This document shows positions 37,901-49,848 of a stretch of 64,000 bases of DNA, piece by piece; position 1 is the stretch's first letter; every line of letters starts with the position of its first letter. The position numbers and the translations under genes are program-made. Source of the DNA: Montifringilla adamsi (Eukaryota > Chordata > Aves > Passeriformes > Passeridae). The stretch spans positions 124,001-188,000 of the forward strand of contig JAGGNK010003224.1 of assembly GCA_017590115.1 (NCBI GenBank), read 5' to 3'. The notes below the pieces were generated by a model. The model did no database searches. It was not told the origin of the DNA and saw only the letters and a program-made list of their open reading frames with translations.

Positions 37901-40900
37901 ATCTGAAAGAAGCAATTGAGACAATGAGCATTGCTGCTTTAGTAATTTTTATTCCAACTGTGTATTCCTGAACTGCGATCTCCAACAGCTGTGTCTGGAT
38001 TGGGGAGGGGGGGGTTGTGGTTGGAGATCACTAGCTGGGAGGAAAACTCCCAGGAGTTTACACAAAGCACCATTTAAAAGCTGAGTGCATTGACTCAAAG
38101 AGAGTTTTTGGTTGGGTTACACAGACAGAAAACTGGTAGATGTTTGGATAGAGTATGACAAAAACCCCTTTGTTTTCATGCTATTAGGTTTTAAGTTATG
38201 GAAATTAATTAGAGACAGTTCAAGTAGGCAGATGATCATGTCTACATCTGTACTACTAAGTGAAACAGAAGCAGTCACTGATGGGCAATGCCCACACTTA
38301 TATAGCTTTTGGCCATGGTTTCCTCTGGGCCCCCATCCAGTACTTGTATAGTATAATTATTATTTCTGTAGCTAAAATTGTGTGAAGTCTCAGGTTTCAG
38401 TCTGCCAGACCAGTGTTTTCATAGTGTGAAACTGCATGAATGTGCTGCAAACCCCTGACGTGTACCATGTTGCATGCCCAGGGATTCAGACACTGCTGGG
38501 ACAGTGCTGGGACAGTCTAAGAGCAAGGAGCCAGCTCCAGTGGTTTAGTCATCTCTGTACTTTCTACTGGAAGCAGTTCCCAGCCAGTGCTATTCCCCTG
38601 GCATTATTCAGGACTTGCTGACTCCGGTCAAAACTATGCCAAAGAGTGTGTTATGTGATGGGGATGATACAGGGCCCAGCAAGAAATCTCATTGCCAGGT
38701 CCTGTTTTATTTTTTTTGTTGCATTGAAATTACTTTCACTAAAGAGAGAAGATGAGATTTAGTAGAAAAGGAGTACAAGGGATGACTGGATGGAGCTTTG
38801 TCAGCAATGCTTAGGAGATCAAGGTAGATAGGTACATGTACTCCTAGCACTGCCTGTCCTACTCCTCAGGGTGGCCAGGCTTCTCACCTTTCCCTGTAGC
38901 AGTGGCCTCTCTCTGACAGCAATCACCAGCTCCACCAGCACCGTGGGGACGGCGGCTTGCTCTAAAGAAGGGACTGTGGGCAGAAAGATGGATCAGACAA
39001 GGGACTTTGTACAGAGATAAGGCAGTATTAATGACACAAAACAGAAAATGCATGGAACAGTGTGTTTCACCCACTAAAACATGTGATCTGGACCTTGTAG
39101 CCTCTGAGAAACCTCAGCAGAACCCAAGGTGGGGCTGGATTGCTGTGAGCTTCCCAGAAGAGGAGCACATTGCTCACACTAGGTTCAGCAATGGGACCAT
39201 GCCAGGACTGATTTTGTGGATTTTGTGACTCCAGAGCAGCCAGATCTGATATACAGCAGCCAAGTACCTGTATTTCACTGCTCGAGCCAAAATCACAGGT
39301 TTAGGACCGTGGGTAGCAGAACTAAGGTGACTACTGATCTTCAAGTGGGCAGCTTTTGAATTGCCTTCTTAGAAGTTCAGTTCACAGGAAATTTCAAAAT
39401 GTTCAGGTTTTGGTCCAAATCAAAAAAAAAGCAAACAAAAAAGGAATTAAAAAAAAAAAAAAAAAAAAGAAAAAAAAAAGAAAGAAGTAACTTAATATTT
39501 TATTTAGAGGAGATTAGCTGTTCTTTGCAATTCCATAAAAAAATAAAAAGTGTTGCGGAATAGTAGCTTACTTTATCTCTCATTACTTCTATAAAAGGTT
39601 TGTTTCCCTCCCATAATTATGGAAAATCTGATGCCAGAAAAAATGAACTAAACCCCACCTTGACATACATTGATGCTAATCAAGGCTAATCAGTGTTGTC
39701 CCTGTAGCACATATTCTTCTTTTAGGTCAAGTCAGCAGCAGGATTATTAGGCAAATGAAGTACAAACCACCAATTGAATCTCCATTCCTATCAGAATTGA
39801 CTGTTGATTTTATCAGTCTCTGACCTGAGAGGTGACTAAAGCAGCCTTCTAAAATCAAAATCAAAGCAAAGAGGCAATAATGTAATTATCAATATACCAA
39901 GGGAAAAAACTGGGAAGGAAGTGAGTAATTTCAGGTGAAGGACAATTTTGATTCATTAAAAAAAAGGATTTGCTGGCCATGAATGTATTTAAGTATGAAA
40001 CGCAATGAAATCTAATAACCACAAGAAAAGCTGAGTTGTATGCTCCTATCTCAAGATTCATTGCTTAAAATTGACTCTGAGAGAGTTTGAGATGTTTAGA
40101 TGACAAAAGAACTGGAAACTGTTCTGTATATAAACTGCAGAGGATATGTTGAAGAATATCCATCTTCTCTCTCTGCCCGTGTGAGTAAGAAGTTTGGAGT
40201 CAATGGGTCAATGGTGTGCACCTGTATCTCATGATTCCTAGTTGTCAGGATGTATGCAGGCTCTTTATGTAATACTATGCATTGGAGATGCCTCTGTTTC
40301 ACTTTTCAGCAGTTATTAAAAACTTCTCACACTGTTCTGGTTTTTCTGTCTCTAAACTTCATTAAAATCATCAGGTGTGAGAAAGAAATAATGAGGAAAT
40401 CCCAGCATATAAGTAGATATACAGTCATGACACTATTTTGTTGAGATCACTGAAATATTTACATACCAAAGACAGTAATCTTACTATTGTAATCCTTGCC
40501 TACCTGACCCATTCCATTCTTCCCAACTATTTCTTCACTGTAGATAAATGGATGGGGCTTGATGGTTCCAGTCCTGTAGGCTGCCACTTCTCCTGCAGGG
40601 TGACATAAACAGTGTCTGTGCTGCACAAGTAACAGAAGCTATACTTTTTAATGAGATGTGTCTCCAGAATTACAAACTTCCCTCACATTTCCCCATGCTT
40701 GGGTAAGTTAAAGATTTGTTTCATATATTAAATTAAATTTCTAGGATGCAACTGAGGAATACTCCAGTGCCTCTCTTATGGAGAAGCTTTGACCAGGCAT
40801 GAATTGATCTGAGAGTGAGGTCAGAGGCAAACAGACCTTCAACCCTTCAACCCTGAGTCCACAGCTGTGGCTGCTCGCCTCCTCATCATGTCAGGCCAAT

Positions 40901-42129
40901 GTCTGCACTAGGAGTTACAGCTGAAAACTAAGTCAAAACTATAAAAGTGGAAGAGTGAATTTATGAAAATGGGAAACAGCAGTTTTGTGACAGTTTCTCA
41001 CTAGAGCACAGCTTCTGGGGTTGAAGTCATTAGTGCTCCTGTAAAACAGCAAGTAGCACAACCCTCAACATAACAGGGACCTCCTCTTGGCTGTGTCAAC
41101 TATTTTATGGGATTATTTCTGCATAAGCTATTTCTAGCTGTAGCCTGTGTCAGAGGTTTTGGCTGGCTGGATATCCAAGTATCTGTTTACAAGAGTCAGG
41201 ATGGATGGAATGTTATCAAGTACAGTCAAACGCAACTGGAAAGGACACACACTGTTGGGTGCTCCACTTCAGGGCTAGAATTGTGATTAAAAACAGCAAA
41301 ACAACATTAGGTAAATGTCGCTGCAATTGTTTGAAGCCATTTAAATATTACAACTGCAAATGACTTCAAGGCTGCTAAACTTCAAGGCTTCTAAACTCCA
41401 CTAGACTCAAGTAAACAATGAAAAATAAAAGCACAACATAACTTAGAATTTTGATAAAAGACCTCTTTTCCCTGTTTGTCTGTTTGGTCTTTCTGATAGT
41501 CAGTAACATAAGAATACTGTAAAAGTCTTCAGAGAAATAGAACAGGGAAAAATCTACATGTTCAGATTTAATTTTATATACCATGTGTTCACTCTGTATG
41601 ACTGCTTGTATATGAACAGTTTAGGTACATAAGTCCATTTTGAACAAATTTAATCAAAAAAATCATGTGCATTGGGGAGGAATACGACAAGTCAAGTTAA
41701 AATAATGAGGAGATACAAGAAATCAACAAGAGGAGTAAAGACACCTAAAACATGACCACAAAAAAGACCTTACTGGTAAACAGAGTTATGAGTAAGATAA
41801 CTACATAGTAGGGCAATCTAACATTAAAGGACATAGCCCTCCACTGGTGCTGAACTCCAGACAAATGAGAAAGCTGGAGTCATCAAAAGCTTGTGGAAGA
41901 TGGTGAAAGAAGAGGAGGACTCAGTTGTAGCTGTCAGCAAACTAAACCACAGAACAGAGAATGAACAGAGAATATGTAGTGGAAGCCTTTATCATGAACA
42001 AATGACAAATCATTTAACACCCAATGCACAGAAGCAGTCACGGGAGAGCATAACTATCCAAAGAATGGGTAGGAAAGGAAATATCAGGACATAGATCAAT
42101 TAACAAGCTCTATACCAAAAAGCATTGTT
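31980..42129. other. long unique region, no gene recognised
   Basis: No gene was recognised. The longest frames are 149 codons at 33,849-34,298 (minus) and 133 codons at 32,633-33,034 (plus), neither with a known domain. Somewhat GC-richer blocks at 35,040-35,240, 37,130-37,290, 38,850-38,960 and 40,780-40,920 could be old repeats or conserved elements, but I cannot assign them. The A-rich tract at 39,422 is listed separately. Confidence 0.5.
39422..39490. repeat. A-rich tract including A20
   Basis: Consecutive A runs are broken by single G or C residues, and the longest is A20 from 39,449 to 39,468. It is simple-repeat DNA. Confidence 0.9.
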
Positions 42130-43870
42130 CGCCACTTCTATTTCTGTGTTAAAAACAGAGAGAGGAGAGGCTCTTCTGGATGTGCTTCTGTACCAATGAA
42201 AAGTAGCTGTTTGAGAAAAGAATGATGAAAGGTGACTTGGAGTCAATGACTGAAATTATAGAGTATCTATTCTCAGGGAAGAAAATAGAGAAAAAGGAGA
42301 CAATCATTGAAGTAGACAACTTTCACCAATTCAAGTCAATAAAAAAGTCAAAGGAAAAAGTAATTAAGTTGTAGCAGAAAACATAAGCTATACTTATCAG
42401 AAGGGAAAAGTATTGAGAGAGAAATCAGTTTAGGTAAGTCAGGAACTTTTACTTGATCTCAAACTCACAAAGTTCCATCTAAAAAGTAGAAATCAGATCA
42501 AATTCTTAAACATATAAAATAACAGTATGATCCAATCAGAAGATTAAGGCATAAACTAAACACAGAAGATACTTCAAAAGGAAACAAGCACTAAAAATAA
42601 CAAAGAGAAAAGAAAATTATGATAGTCAGCTTTTCCTGACTATTTGTGAGACTGGAGGCAAGACAATGACACAACAGATGATCCCAAGAAGACTGGAATA
42701 TTTAAACTTTTTTTGCATGTGACAAAAAAAGCTGCGGACACCTCACTAGCTTAATTAATAATCATGAAAAGAAGTTAAGTATTCAATTTAAAACAGGGTC
42801 AGGAGAGCCTTATGGAATGTTCTCAAGTCAGCCAGACCAGACAGACTTTGGCCTGGGATATTTTAAGAATGAAGTGAATTCTTCAGATTAGCAATTACTT
42901 GAGAATCTGTCAAAAATGGCTAAAAGATATAAGTCTGGGAAAGAACAAAAAATAACAGCTGCCTTATATAATAAGAGGGGAGAAAGTAGATGAAGAAGAG
43001 GCTGGAAATACTAAACTAATCAATCTAACTTCAACTCAGGAAAAAAACAACCCAGAAACAAATCCAAGGCCTATCTAGAATTAAGTAAACTCTTTGCAAA
43101 TGCTTTAAATGAAAAGTAATAGCATAAAAACTAATTTGGTAATGTATACAATTTTAGACCCATTTTCTTTATTTTGATACTCTCATATCACAAAATTACA
43201 GAACCCTTTTTTGTTCTGACGTTATTCAACCTTTTCTTAACAATCTGGATAACAGCCTTAATAAGTTTGCAGATGAGACAAAGTTGAAAAGAAGTGCAAA
43301 CATGAATGTATTGAAAGACACAATTCAAATTCAGAATTATCTTGAGAAATTGCAGTGGTGAAATGAAAATGGATTAAATTCTACATGATGTACTGTGCTT
43401 AGGTGGAAATAATCAAATTTAATGCTCTGATTTATAAATAGCAGTATAGCCTTCAAGCCTTTCTCTTCTGAGCACTATTAGAACGTCATGTAGAGAACTT
43501 CGTCCCTTTGGGGCATTATACTTCGGAGGAGACATGAAACAGCTGGAGAAAGCCCAAAACTGCACGTGATTAGAAGCAAAGAGAATGTGATCCATGATGA
43601 AAGATTTTAAAAATAGAGACCCTTTGGCCTAGGGCAAAGGAAAAACTCTAGAATACACGGCAATTATTTTCAAACACAGAAGGGAATAATCTGATCACCA
43701 TTTTCAATGTGGAAAGAAGAATTCTTGAATTTAAATTTTAGCAAAATAATAAGAGGTAGCCATTATGGAAAGCATTTTAGTAATAAACATGTGAATATCC
43801 CACACAGGTAGCTTTAGTAATTAAGGGGGTCTTTTGCACTGAGATATTTAGAAAGCTAGTCAAGAAAATA
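42130..43870 (+). mobile_element. ancient, heavily decayed CR1 LINE (ORF2 to 3' region)
   Basis: The sequence follows the order of an old amniote-type CR1. An endonuclease-region piece near 42,160-42,330 includes GACTTGGAGTCAATGACTGA and ATTCTCAGGGAAGAAAATAG. A reverse-transcriptase piece near 42,985-43,080 includes CTAAACTAATCAATCTAACT. The catalytic-site region at 43,265-43,285 reads TTTGCAGATGAGACA, giving FADE where functional CR1 has FADD. A 3' part follows, with GAAACAGCTGGAGAAAGCCC and AGACCCTTTGGCCTAGGGCA. Many stops and indels are present and no open frame survives. The divergence suggests insertion long before the 6.2 and 58 kb copies. The assignment rests on recalled consensus, and the ends are approximate. 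Confidence 0.75.
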
Positions 43871-43922
43871 CCAAGAATTAGGAAACGAAAGTAAATCCTG
43901 CTTTGGGATACATGAATAAACT

Positions 43923-43949
43923 ACACTATGAGTAGCTAACTCATAGTGT
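43923..43949. repeat. perfect 11-bp inverted repeat, 5-nt loop
   Basis: ACACTATGAGT at 43,923-43,933 pairs exactly with ACTCATAGTGT at 43,939-43,949 around AGCTA. It lies just beyond the 3' end of the ancient CR1. This is the cleanest short palindrome I noticed in the window, but no function is evident. Confidence 0.85.
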
Positions 43950-44158
43950 TTGGCTTCTCAGTAGTTCAAGTGTGGTTGCCATGTCAAAATAATGACATGC
44001 CAAACATGTTGAGCCCATGATGAGCAGGTGGGGTGTTCTGGTGTAGGAGCTACTGCCCAATATGAGCCTCCATCGATGAAAAGAAGTAGTCATCAGATCC
44101 TGCTTAGAGTGAAGTCACCTATTTTCCTCAGCTTTATATTTAGCTTGCCCCAGATCCC

Positions 44159-44455
44159 ATGATGGAGCTCAGGAGTTGTATAAGAATACTGCTGTTCTCA
44201 GGACCCCTGCTCTTTGGTCCCTCCAAGATATATGGTATGCGTCATATAGCTATCGTCCAAGGTAAAATATTGTTATGCAACTCCATTAACCAGAAAGAGA
44301 CGGGACACACCCCAAACTGGATGACTCTGGAGGCCATTTCTGTGTCCATCAGTACAGTTATGAGCACCAAGCATCATCAAAGTACAAGCATGCAGGATGA
44401 AGACTTTGAAATAATCATGCACAGCAATGTCACCAAGGCAGTAATTGAGGGCTAG
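44159..44455 (+). other. 98-codon open frame, unrecognised
   Basis: A 98-codon frame begins with two Met codons and lies between an ancient CR1 and a small CR1 piece. Its second half is Ser-, Thr- and His-rich. The first 25 residues are moderately hydrophobic (ILLFSGPLLFG), but I do not consider this a convincing signal peptide. I recognise no family. A chance frame or transposon debris is more likely than a gene. Confidence 0.2.
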
Positions 44456-44639
44456 AGGACCATAGATTGTGTGGATGGACAGCCAAAACACAGGGAGGAC
44501 CTCAAGGAAGAAAAGAACTTGTCATGTTAGACCAAAAGGATCCAGAGATCTGTATTTTGACTGTAAGCTGGTTATAGCTCCATTAAGGTTACTGACAGGA
44601 GAATTATCAGCGTAATCACATCTGCAAAAAAAGATTATA

Positions 44640-44730
44640 ATAGGGAAACCAGGGAACTACAGACTTGTGAGTCTGATTTTTACACCTGATTAGATGGATG
44701 ATACAGAGTAGAACTGGGAAACATGTGAAC
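44640..44730 (+). mobile_element. probable short CR1 reverse-transcriptase fragment
   Basis: GGGAAACCAGGGAACTACAG followed by ACTTGTGAGTCTGATTTTTA resembles the CR1 segment GGGAACTACAGACCAGTCAG. That segment encodes a conserved N-terminal part of the reverse transcriptase. The piece is short and the match is from memory. It may be a second fragment of the same ancient element, or separate. Confidence 0.5.
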
Positions 44731-47059
44731 AAACTCAGTTTTTCTGAAGAGTCAAAGTGCTACCTTCCATCACCTCAGGAACTTCCATGCACATACAAAT
44801 ATTCTGCCTTGAGAGAAACTTCCCTGTGAATATTTGAATGACAAAACAATGCAAGTTGGGATTTTCCTTTACTGATATTACGATTTTCTCAAAATGATGA
44901 ATTGTGGTAAAAACCCAAGCTCTCCAGATAATGGTTAATGTCATCCTGAATAGAAGAACAACCATTATGTAGAGATGGCAACGGAATGTATTTGATCTCA
45001 ATCAAATATTTGAGATTTGTCCATCTCAAATCCCTTATTGTCACAAATGCTTAAGATCTGTCAACTAGAGACCTTAAGCTGAATCATAAATTAAAGGACG
45101 CTGCTGTTCCTGAACTAGCAGACTTATGAAAACAACAAACAAAATTACTTCTGGCTTTGTTCACGTTCTTTGACTAGCCCAAGAAATTTAAGAATCATGC
45201 TTTATAGTCTGTGACCTTGGCCAAATTGTTGTCTGTTGTCTTTTGCATGGTAGCACTACTGTTTAAGTGTAAAGTGAATTTAAGTACACAAATAATCAAG
45301 TATGGTGTCTATTCCAACTTCTGTGTTCTTCTTTCCACCTTAATCTGAGAGACAAAAGAACTTGATGTGGAGAGCAGGAACATGCAGCAAAAGTTGCAGA
45401 AAAATGCTCATGCAACATGGGTAGACAATAAATATGTGCTCTGATCAATTAAACGTAAAATACTTGGAGGTGTGAATTGGTTAGGTCTCTAACATGTTAC
45501 AATTTAGGAATTCAAATGTAGGAAAGCAACAAAGCCTTGTTTGAAGTGTCCAAATCTTTGGGACATTTAGACAAAAGCACTTTAGGCAGAAGCTCTACCA
45601 GACCCCCAGACTTGTTCAATGGCGGAAGGAAATGGAGGACAACATGGACAAATAGGTGCAGAAAGTGGTCTCAGGCTCTGGATTCCAGGTTTGAAATATG
45701 TGCCTAGTCACAGTCTTCAATAAACACTTGACAGATTAAAGATGGGATTCAGTTAAGACCCAAAGAGCAATAACAACAAATTCATAAAATAATACACACA
45801 AACACACCCACACACATACATATACATGCTATAAAATTGATTGATGTTTTTCACTGTTCATTTGGAGCAGTTCTTCTGGCTAATGTAACATCTAGGATGC
45901 AGGACAACCTGCGTAGTGCTGGAAACAGGCCAGGACCAGCTTTGATATTTCTTGCATTAAAAAAGAGCAGTGAATATATCAGTTGAACCAAAACCTTCAT
46001 CTCTACAGTCCTCCATCTCCCTTCTTCAGAAAAACAAGCAAGGAAAATACCACAATATGCACCTTTCTCAGCAAACCAGAAAGTCAGTGTATTCATTACA
46101 TGGCCAGACAGGTCTTTGTTTATATTAGCTGTAGATAATGACAAGATAGATGACTTAGAAACAACAGAAAGAGAGAGCAAGAGACCTCAGGCTGTGGCAG
46201 AGCATTTCTTCATTTTTTCCTTTCTTGTTTTGCCTGTGCCTTCTTATCCTGCATGTATGTTCACATTGATTCATTGGAGATTAGCTCCTAAGAGAAAATT
46301 CTCTGTTTCCACAGATATTTATTGGTTAGGTAATTATTCTGCTTTCATATAAAGTATTTGGGGGAGCTTTGCTCTGTAGCTTTAAAGGAAGTAACCCAGA
46401 CAACCCACAAACTAAATTTTTCCACATATTCAGAGGCTGAGGACAGACCTGCTATTAAATATTGTTTTAACTTTTATATACAGCAAGCACTGTGCATTCC
46501 CAGCTCTTGGTACAAGTCTGATCATGGCTGGAATATGCATTTTATTAGTGTGGTTTCTTTTTGTGGCAAGCAATCGTGTGTCATGGTACTTTTTTCTATA
46601 ATTCTACTTATGATGGAAATTTAGATTAAAAGAGAGCTTCTCTTCTTTCAGCTACTCCTTATTTCTTACATGAATAAAGAACATTAAGAAGGTGAAGGAA
46701 GGAAAGAAGAAGAATTAACTTTTCCCTGCACAGAATTTTGACTAGCTATTATCCTGAAAACAAATATTTTGATGGAAAATACAGTAAAGGTCTAAATGAC
46801 TGGTTAACTCTCTATGAAGGTTATCACCTAAGTTTCACACACTGCCAGTGGACTTTCTTTCCCATTAAGTTTTCTAAAAGCATGACATAAAGAGGAAACA
46901 CTTATTCATCTGAAGAATTCTCTAGCTCATTTCCAAAAGACCAACATGTTCCTTTTACATTTCCCATTTTTTATTACTACCTAGATAAGATCAGTGAAGA
47001 TTAATTGGAAAAAAGTGTGTGTTGTGTTACTAAAAACTATGGATTCATAGTCCCTGTGC
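44731..47059. other. unique DNA with a CA-rich microsatellite, no gene
   Basis: No exon was recognised. The open frames reach 109 codons (45,851-46,180, minus) and carry no known domain. The CA-rich tract at 45,794 is listed separately. Confidence 0.5.
45794..45826. repeat. imperfect (CA)n microsatellite
   Basis: CA units are interrupted by AAC, CCC and TA steps, grading into CATATACAT on the right. Confidence 0.85.
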
Positions 47060-47640
47060 TTGGGAGCCAGTAATCTATACCTGTTCTGTTTAATATTTGC
47101 ATCAATGACCTGAAGGAGGTAGTGTGTACTCTTGACAAGTTTGCAGATAACACCAAGCTGGAGGGACTGGTCAATATGCTCATGGGCAGAGCCATCTTAC
47201 AGCAGGACCTAGACAGGCTGGATCAGCAGGCTGATGGGACCTGTGAGAAATTTTGCCAGGACAAATGCAAAATCCTGCCCTGAGGGGGGAAAAAGCCCAT
47301 GAGGTGGTACACAGACACTGCCTAACTGGAGTGAGCCAGTGAAGCACTACCAGGATGCCCAGGTCAGGAGTTGGAGCATCGGCCAAGAGACAAAGGGCAT
47401 AATGAGAACTGAGGAGTTCAGAGCAGAGAAGAAAGGAAACTTCTTGCCCCACAGGACAGTGCAGCAGTGGAGCAGGTTGCCCCAAGATGCTGTGCAGCCT
47501 CCAGACATGAAATTTTTTGAAAACCAACTGGGTAAAGCCCAGCAAGATTCGTCCTCTTCACTGACCCTGCATTGGGCTGGAGGTTGGACTGGAGAGCTCG
47601 TGAGATCCCTTTCTAGCTGTGCACTTTCCGTGTTTATGAT
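47060..47640 (+). mobile_element. CR1 LINE copy with decayed RT end and 3' UTR
   Basis: TTTGCATCAATGACCTGAAG, then AAGTTTGCAGATAACACCAA and CTGGAGGGACTGG, mark the CR1 reverse-transcriptase catalytic region. The catalytic motif reads FADN here, so the second Asp of FADD is lost. A shortened middle part follows, then the 3' UTR landmarks GAGCAGGTTGCCCCAAGATG, ACTGGGTAAAGCCCAGCAAG, GGAGGTTGGACTGGAGAGCT and GATCCCTTTCTAGCTGTG. The sequence between about 47,280 and 47,340 is much shorter than in complete CR1, which suggests internal deletion. No coding capacity remains. Confidence 0.92.
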
Positions 47641-48180
47641 TGTGTTAAACAAGAAGCCAAGAAAATAAGATGATAGATTTAAAGTACAGTTATGAATGCA
47701 GAATATGAACAATATTTTTATTTAATCTGCCTTCTGCATTATTTCATGCAGTTTTGAAAAATAAAAACTCTTTTTGTAATTAGTGTAAGTAGTTTTTCAC
47801 TCAAGAGAAACATATCTATGCTCACTTTAACCTCAAAGCATAGGGAATTTTAAACTACTCAGACTAAATGACCTTTTTTCAGCTCTGCAAGTAAAGCAGT
47901 ATCAATTAAGAGTGCATTTTGCACTATTGCATTGGCAAAAAGCCCAACAACAAAATGTCACTTTATTTCCTTTCAATACAAACTTCTAGACAAAGAAACC
48001 CCTTTATCTTTTTAGCATGGACCTTGCATGTGTACCCCATTATATTGATACAGAAATATATAAATTAGCATTGCTTTTGCTGACTATAGGCAACTACTGC
48101 CTGCTAAATCAAGCCACGGGAGTTTGGCTGACAGACTTTACCGATACAGCTACCTTTACATTGCAAAAGCTCAGATTTTA

Positions 48181-48209
48181 GCCAGTGCTTACAGTAGGCA
48201 CTCACTGGC
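48181..48209. repeat. 7-bp inverted repeat with 15-nt loop
   Basis: GCCAGTG at 48,181 pairs with CACTGGC at 48,203. An alternative overlapping pairing, AGTGC with GCACT, lies inside. It sits in a GC-richer block without recognisable repeats. Confidence 0.6.
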
Positions 48210-49826
48210 AAGTAAGTCTGGCAAAAATTACAAACAGCACTTGCTTTAGACACTTAGCAGTAAAGGAACCTCTTTCAGATGAATTATCATGAACGGAGCT
48301 GTTGGAATTCTATTTGACGCCCTGTTGATAAACACTGCATTATACACTATTGTAAACAGAGAGCAAAACAAGACTCAGACATAATTTTGTCTTCTGCACT
48401 TGGGTCCAGAGCATCACGATCAGGAAGGACTTGAACTTTTTTGAACACTGTTTGGAAAGGAGTGAAGCAGCAACTGCGTGTAGAGAAAAGGGTAAGTGTA
48501 GGCATTCCTGGATATTGTATCAGAGCAAATGGTCAGAATTCAGGTGTCCTTACTGAATGTCCTCAAGCCAGACTTGCTTTTCCAGGCTTTTTAAGGAGAC
48601 CGGATGGAATCTGGAAGAGTGATAGATAATATGGCATAAACCAAAAAGTGAAGAACGTGGGCATGGATGAAGTTATACATAGTTTTAAAAGTAGATGTTT
48701 CCTAACGGATGTATAAAAAATACAACCAATCTCTATATTGTTGCCAAGATAAGACTCATGCTTCATATGATACCAATCTTGGGTATTTTACTGCTAATAT
48801 ATGTGGGAGATTAAACTACTACCACAGATTTAGCAGTACTAAATCCAGTAAATAGTTTAATATACCCTGAAATCCTCCAAAGAAACTGAGAATAATAGTT
48901 ATCAAAAGACACCTTTTTTCATTAGTATTATTTTAATAAGAGACAAGCCAAAAGACCTCTGACCATTTATTATGCTATTTATTTGTATTGGGGTGATTGA
49001 GAAAATTCAAAGTATTTATCCTACACACAAGTGACACACAGCCTTGTGCTTCCACAGATCCAAGACCAGCTGTAGACAATGTGGAAACTCCACTCTTACC
49101 TGTCTCCTGTCTTTCCTCCCCCCACACCCTCACAAGATTCTGATTCAAAATTACTTTGGCTGCTTTTGTCTATATCTGGTCTTGTTGGCAGTGTACTGTG
49201 TTTGACATTAGTCGCCATGAAACTAAACTATCTATCATGTGAAGAAATAAAAAGCTTTATCTAGTATAGACAAAGTCTAGGCAGCTGTAAACCTAGAATA
49301 TATAATAAAACGATGGATTTATTGTTATCCAAGCTTATTTGTACATAAAATAAGGGAGCAACAAATTATTTTCTCTGGTTTATTCATGCGGTATTCACTG
49401 CCATTTAGTTAATGCAAACCAGTTTGTTATAGTCCCAGGTATTACTATGTAATAGGAATGTTGTATTAAACAGACCCCAAATAAACATCTCTGGACCTGG
49501 AATCTTCCCCTTTTATCATAGTGCTTTAACAACAAAACTTTAGGGCTAGTATCAGATCTGTGGTTGCAATTTCTAACACACTGAGTTATTAATCATGCTT
49601 TGCCATAGCTTCAGCACAAATGGTAAGAATGAAAGACCTGAATAACAACCGCTAGTTTGGCAGCACAGGCATCTCCCAGGAGTTGTGGGTATGAATTCCC
49701 TGACCGGTGGTAAGAAGTGGAACTTAATGTCCTTTGCACATATATTAATGCAAATACAATGGTATTATTCGATAGTGTTTAAAAAAATCTGTTCCTGTGA
49801 TTTTGAATAAGGAAATGGCAAGAGAT

Positions 49827-49848
49827 GGTTCTGGTAGGTTCTGGTAGG
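49827..49848. repeat. 10-bp tandem duplication
   Basis: GGTTCTGGTA is repeated directly at 49,827 and 49,837, then followed by GG. It is a minor slippage event. Confidence 0.85.
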
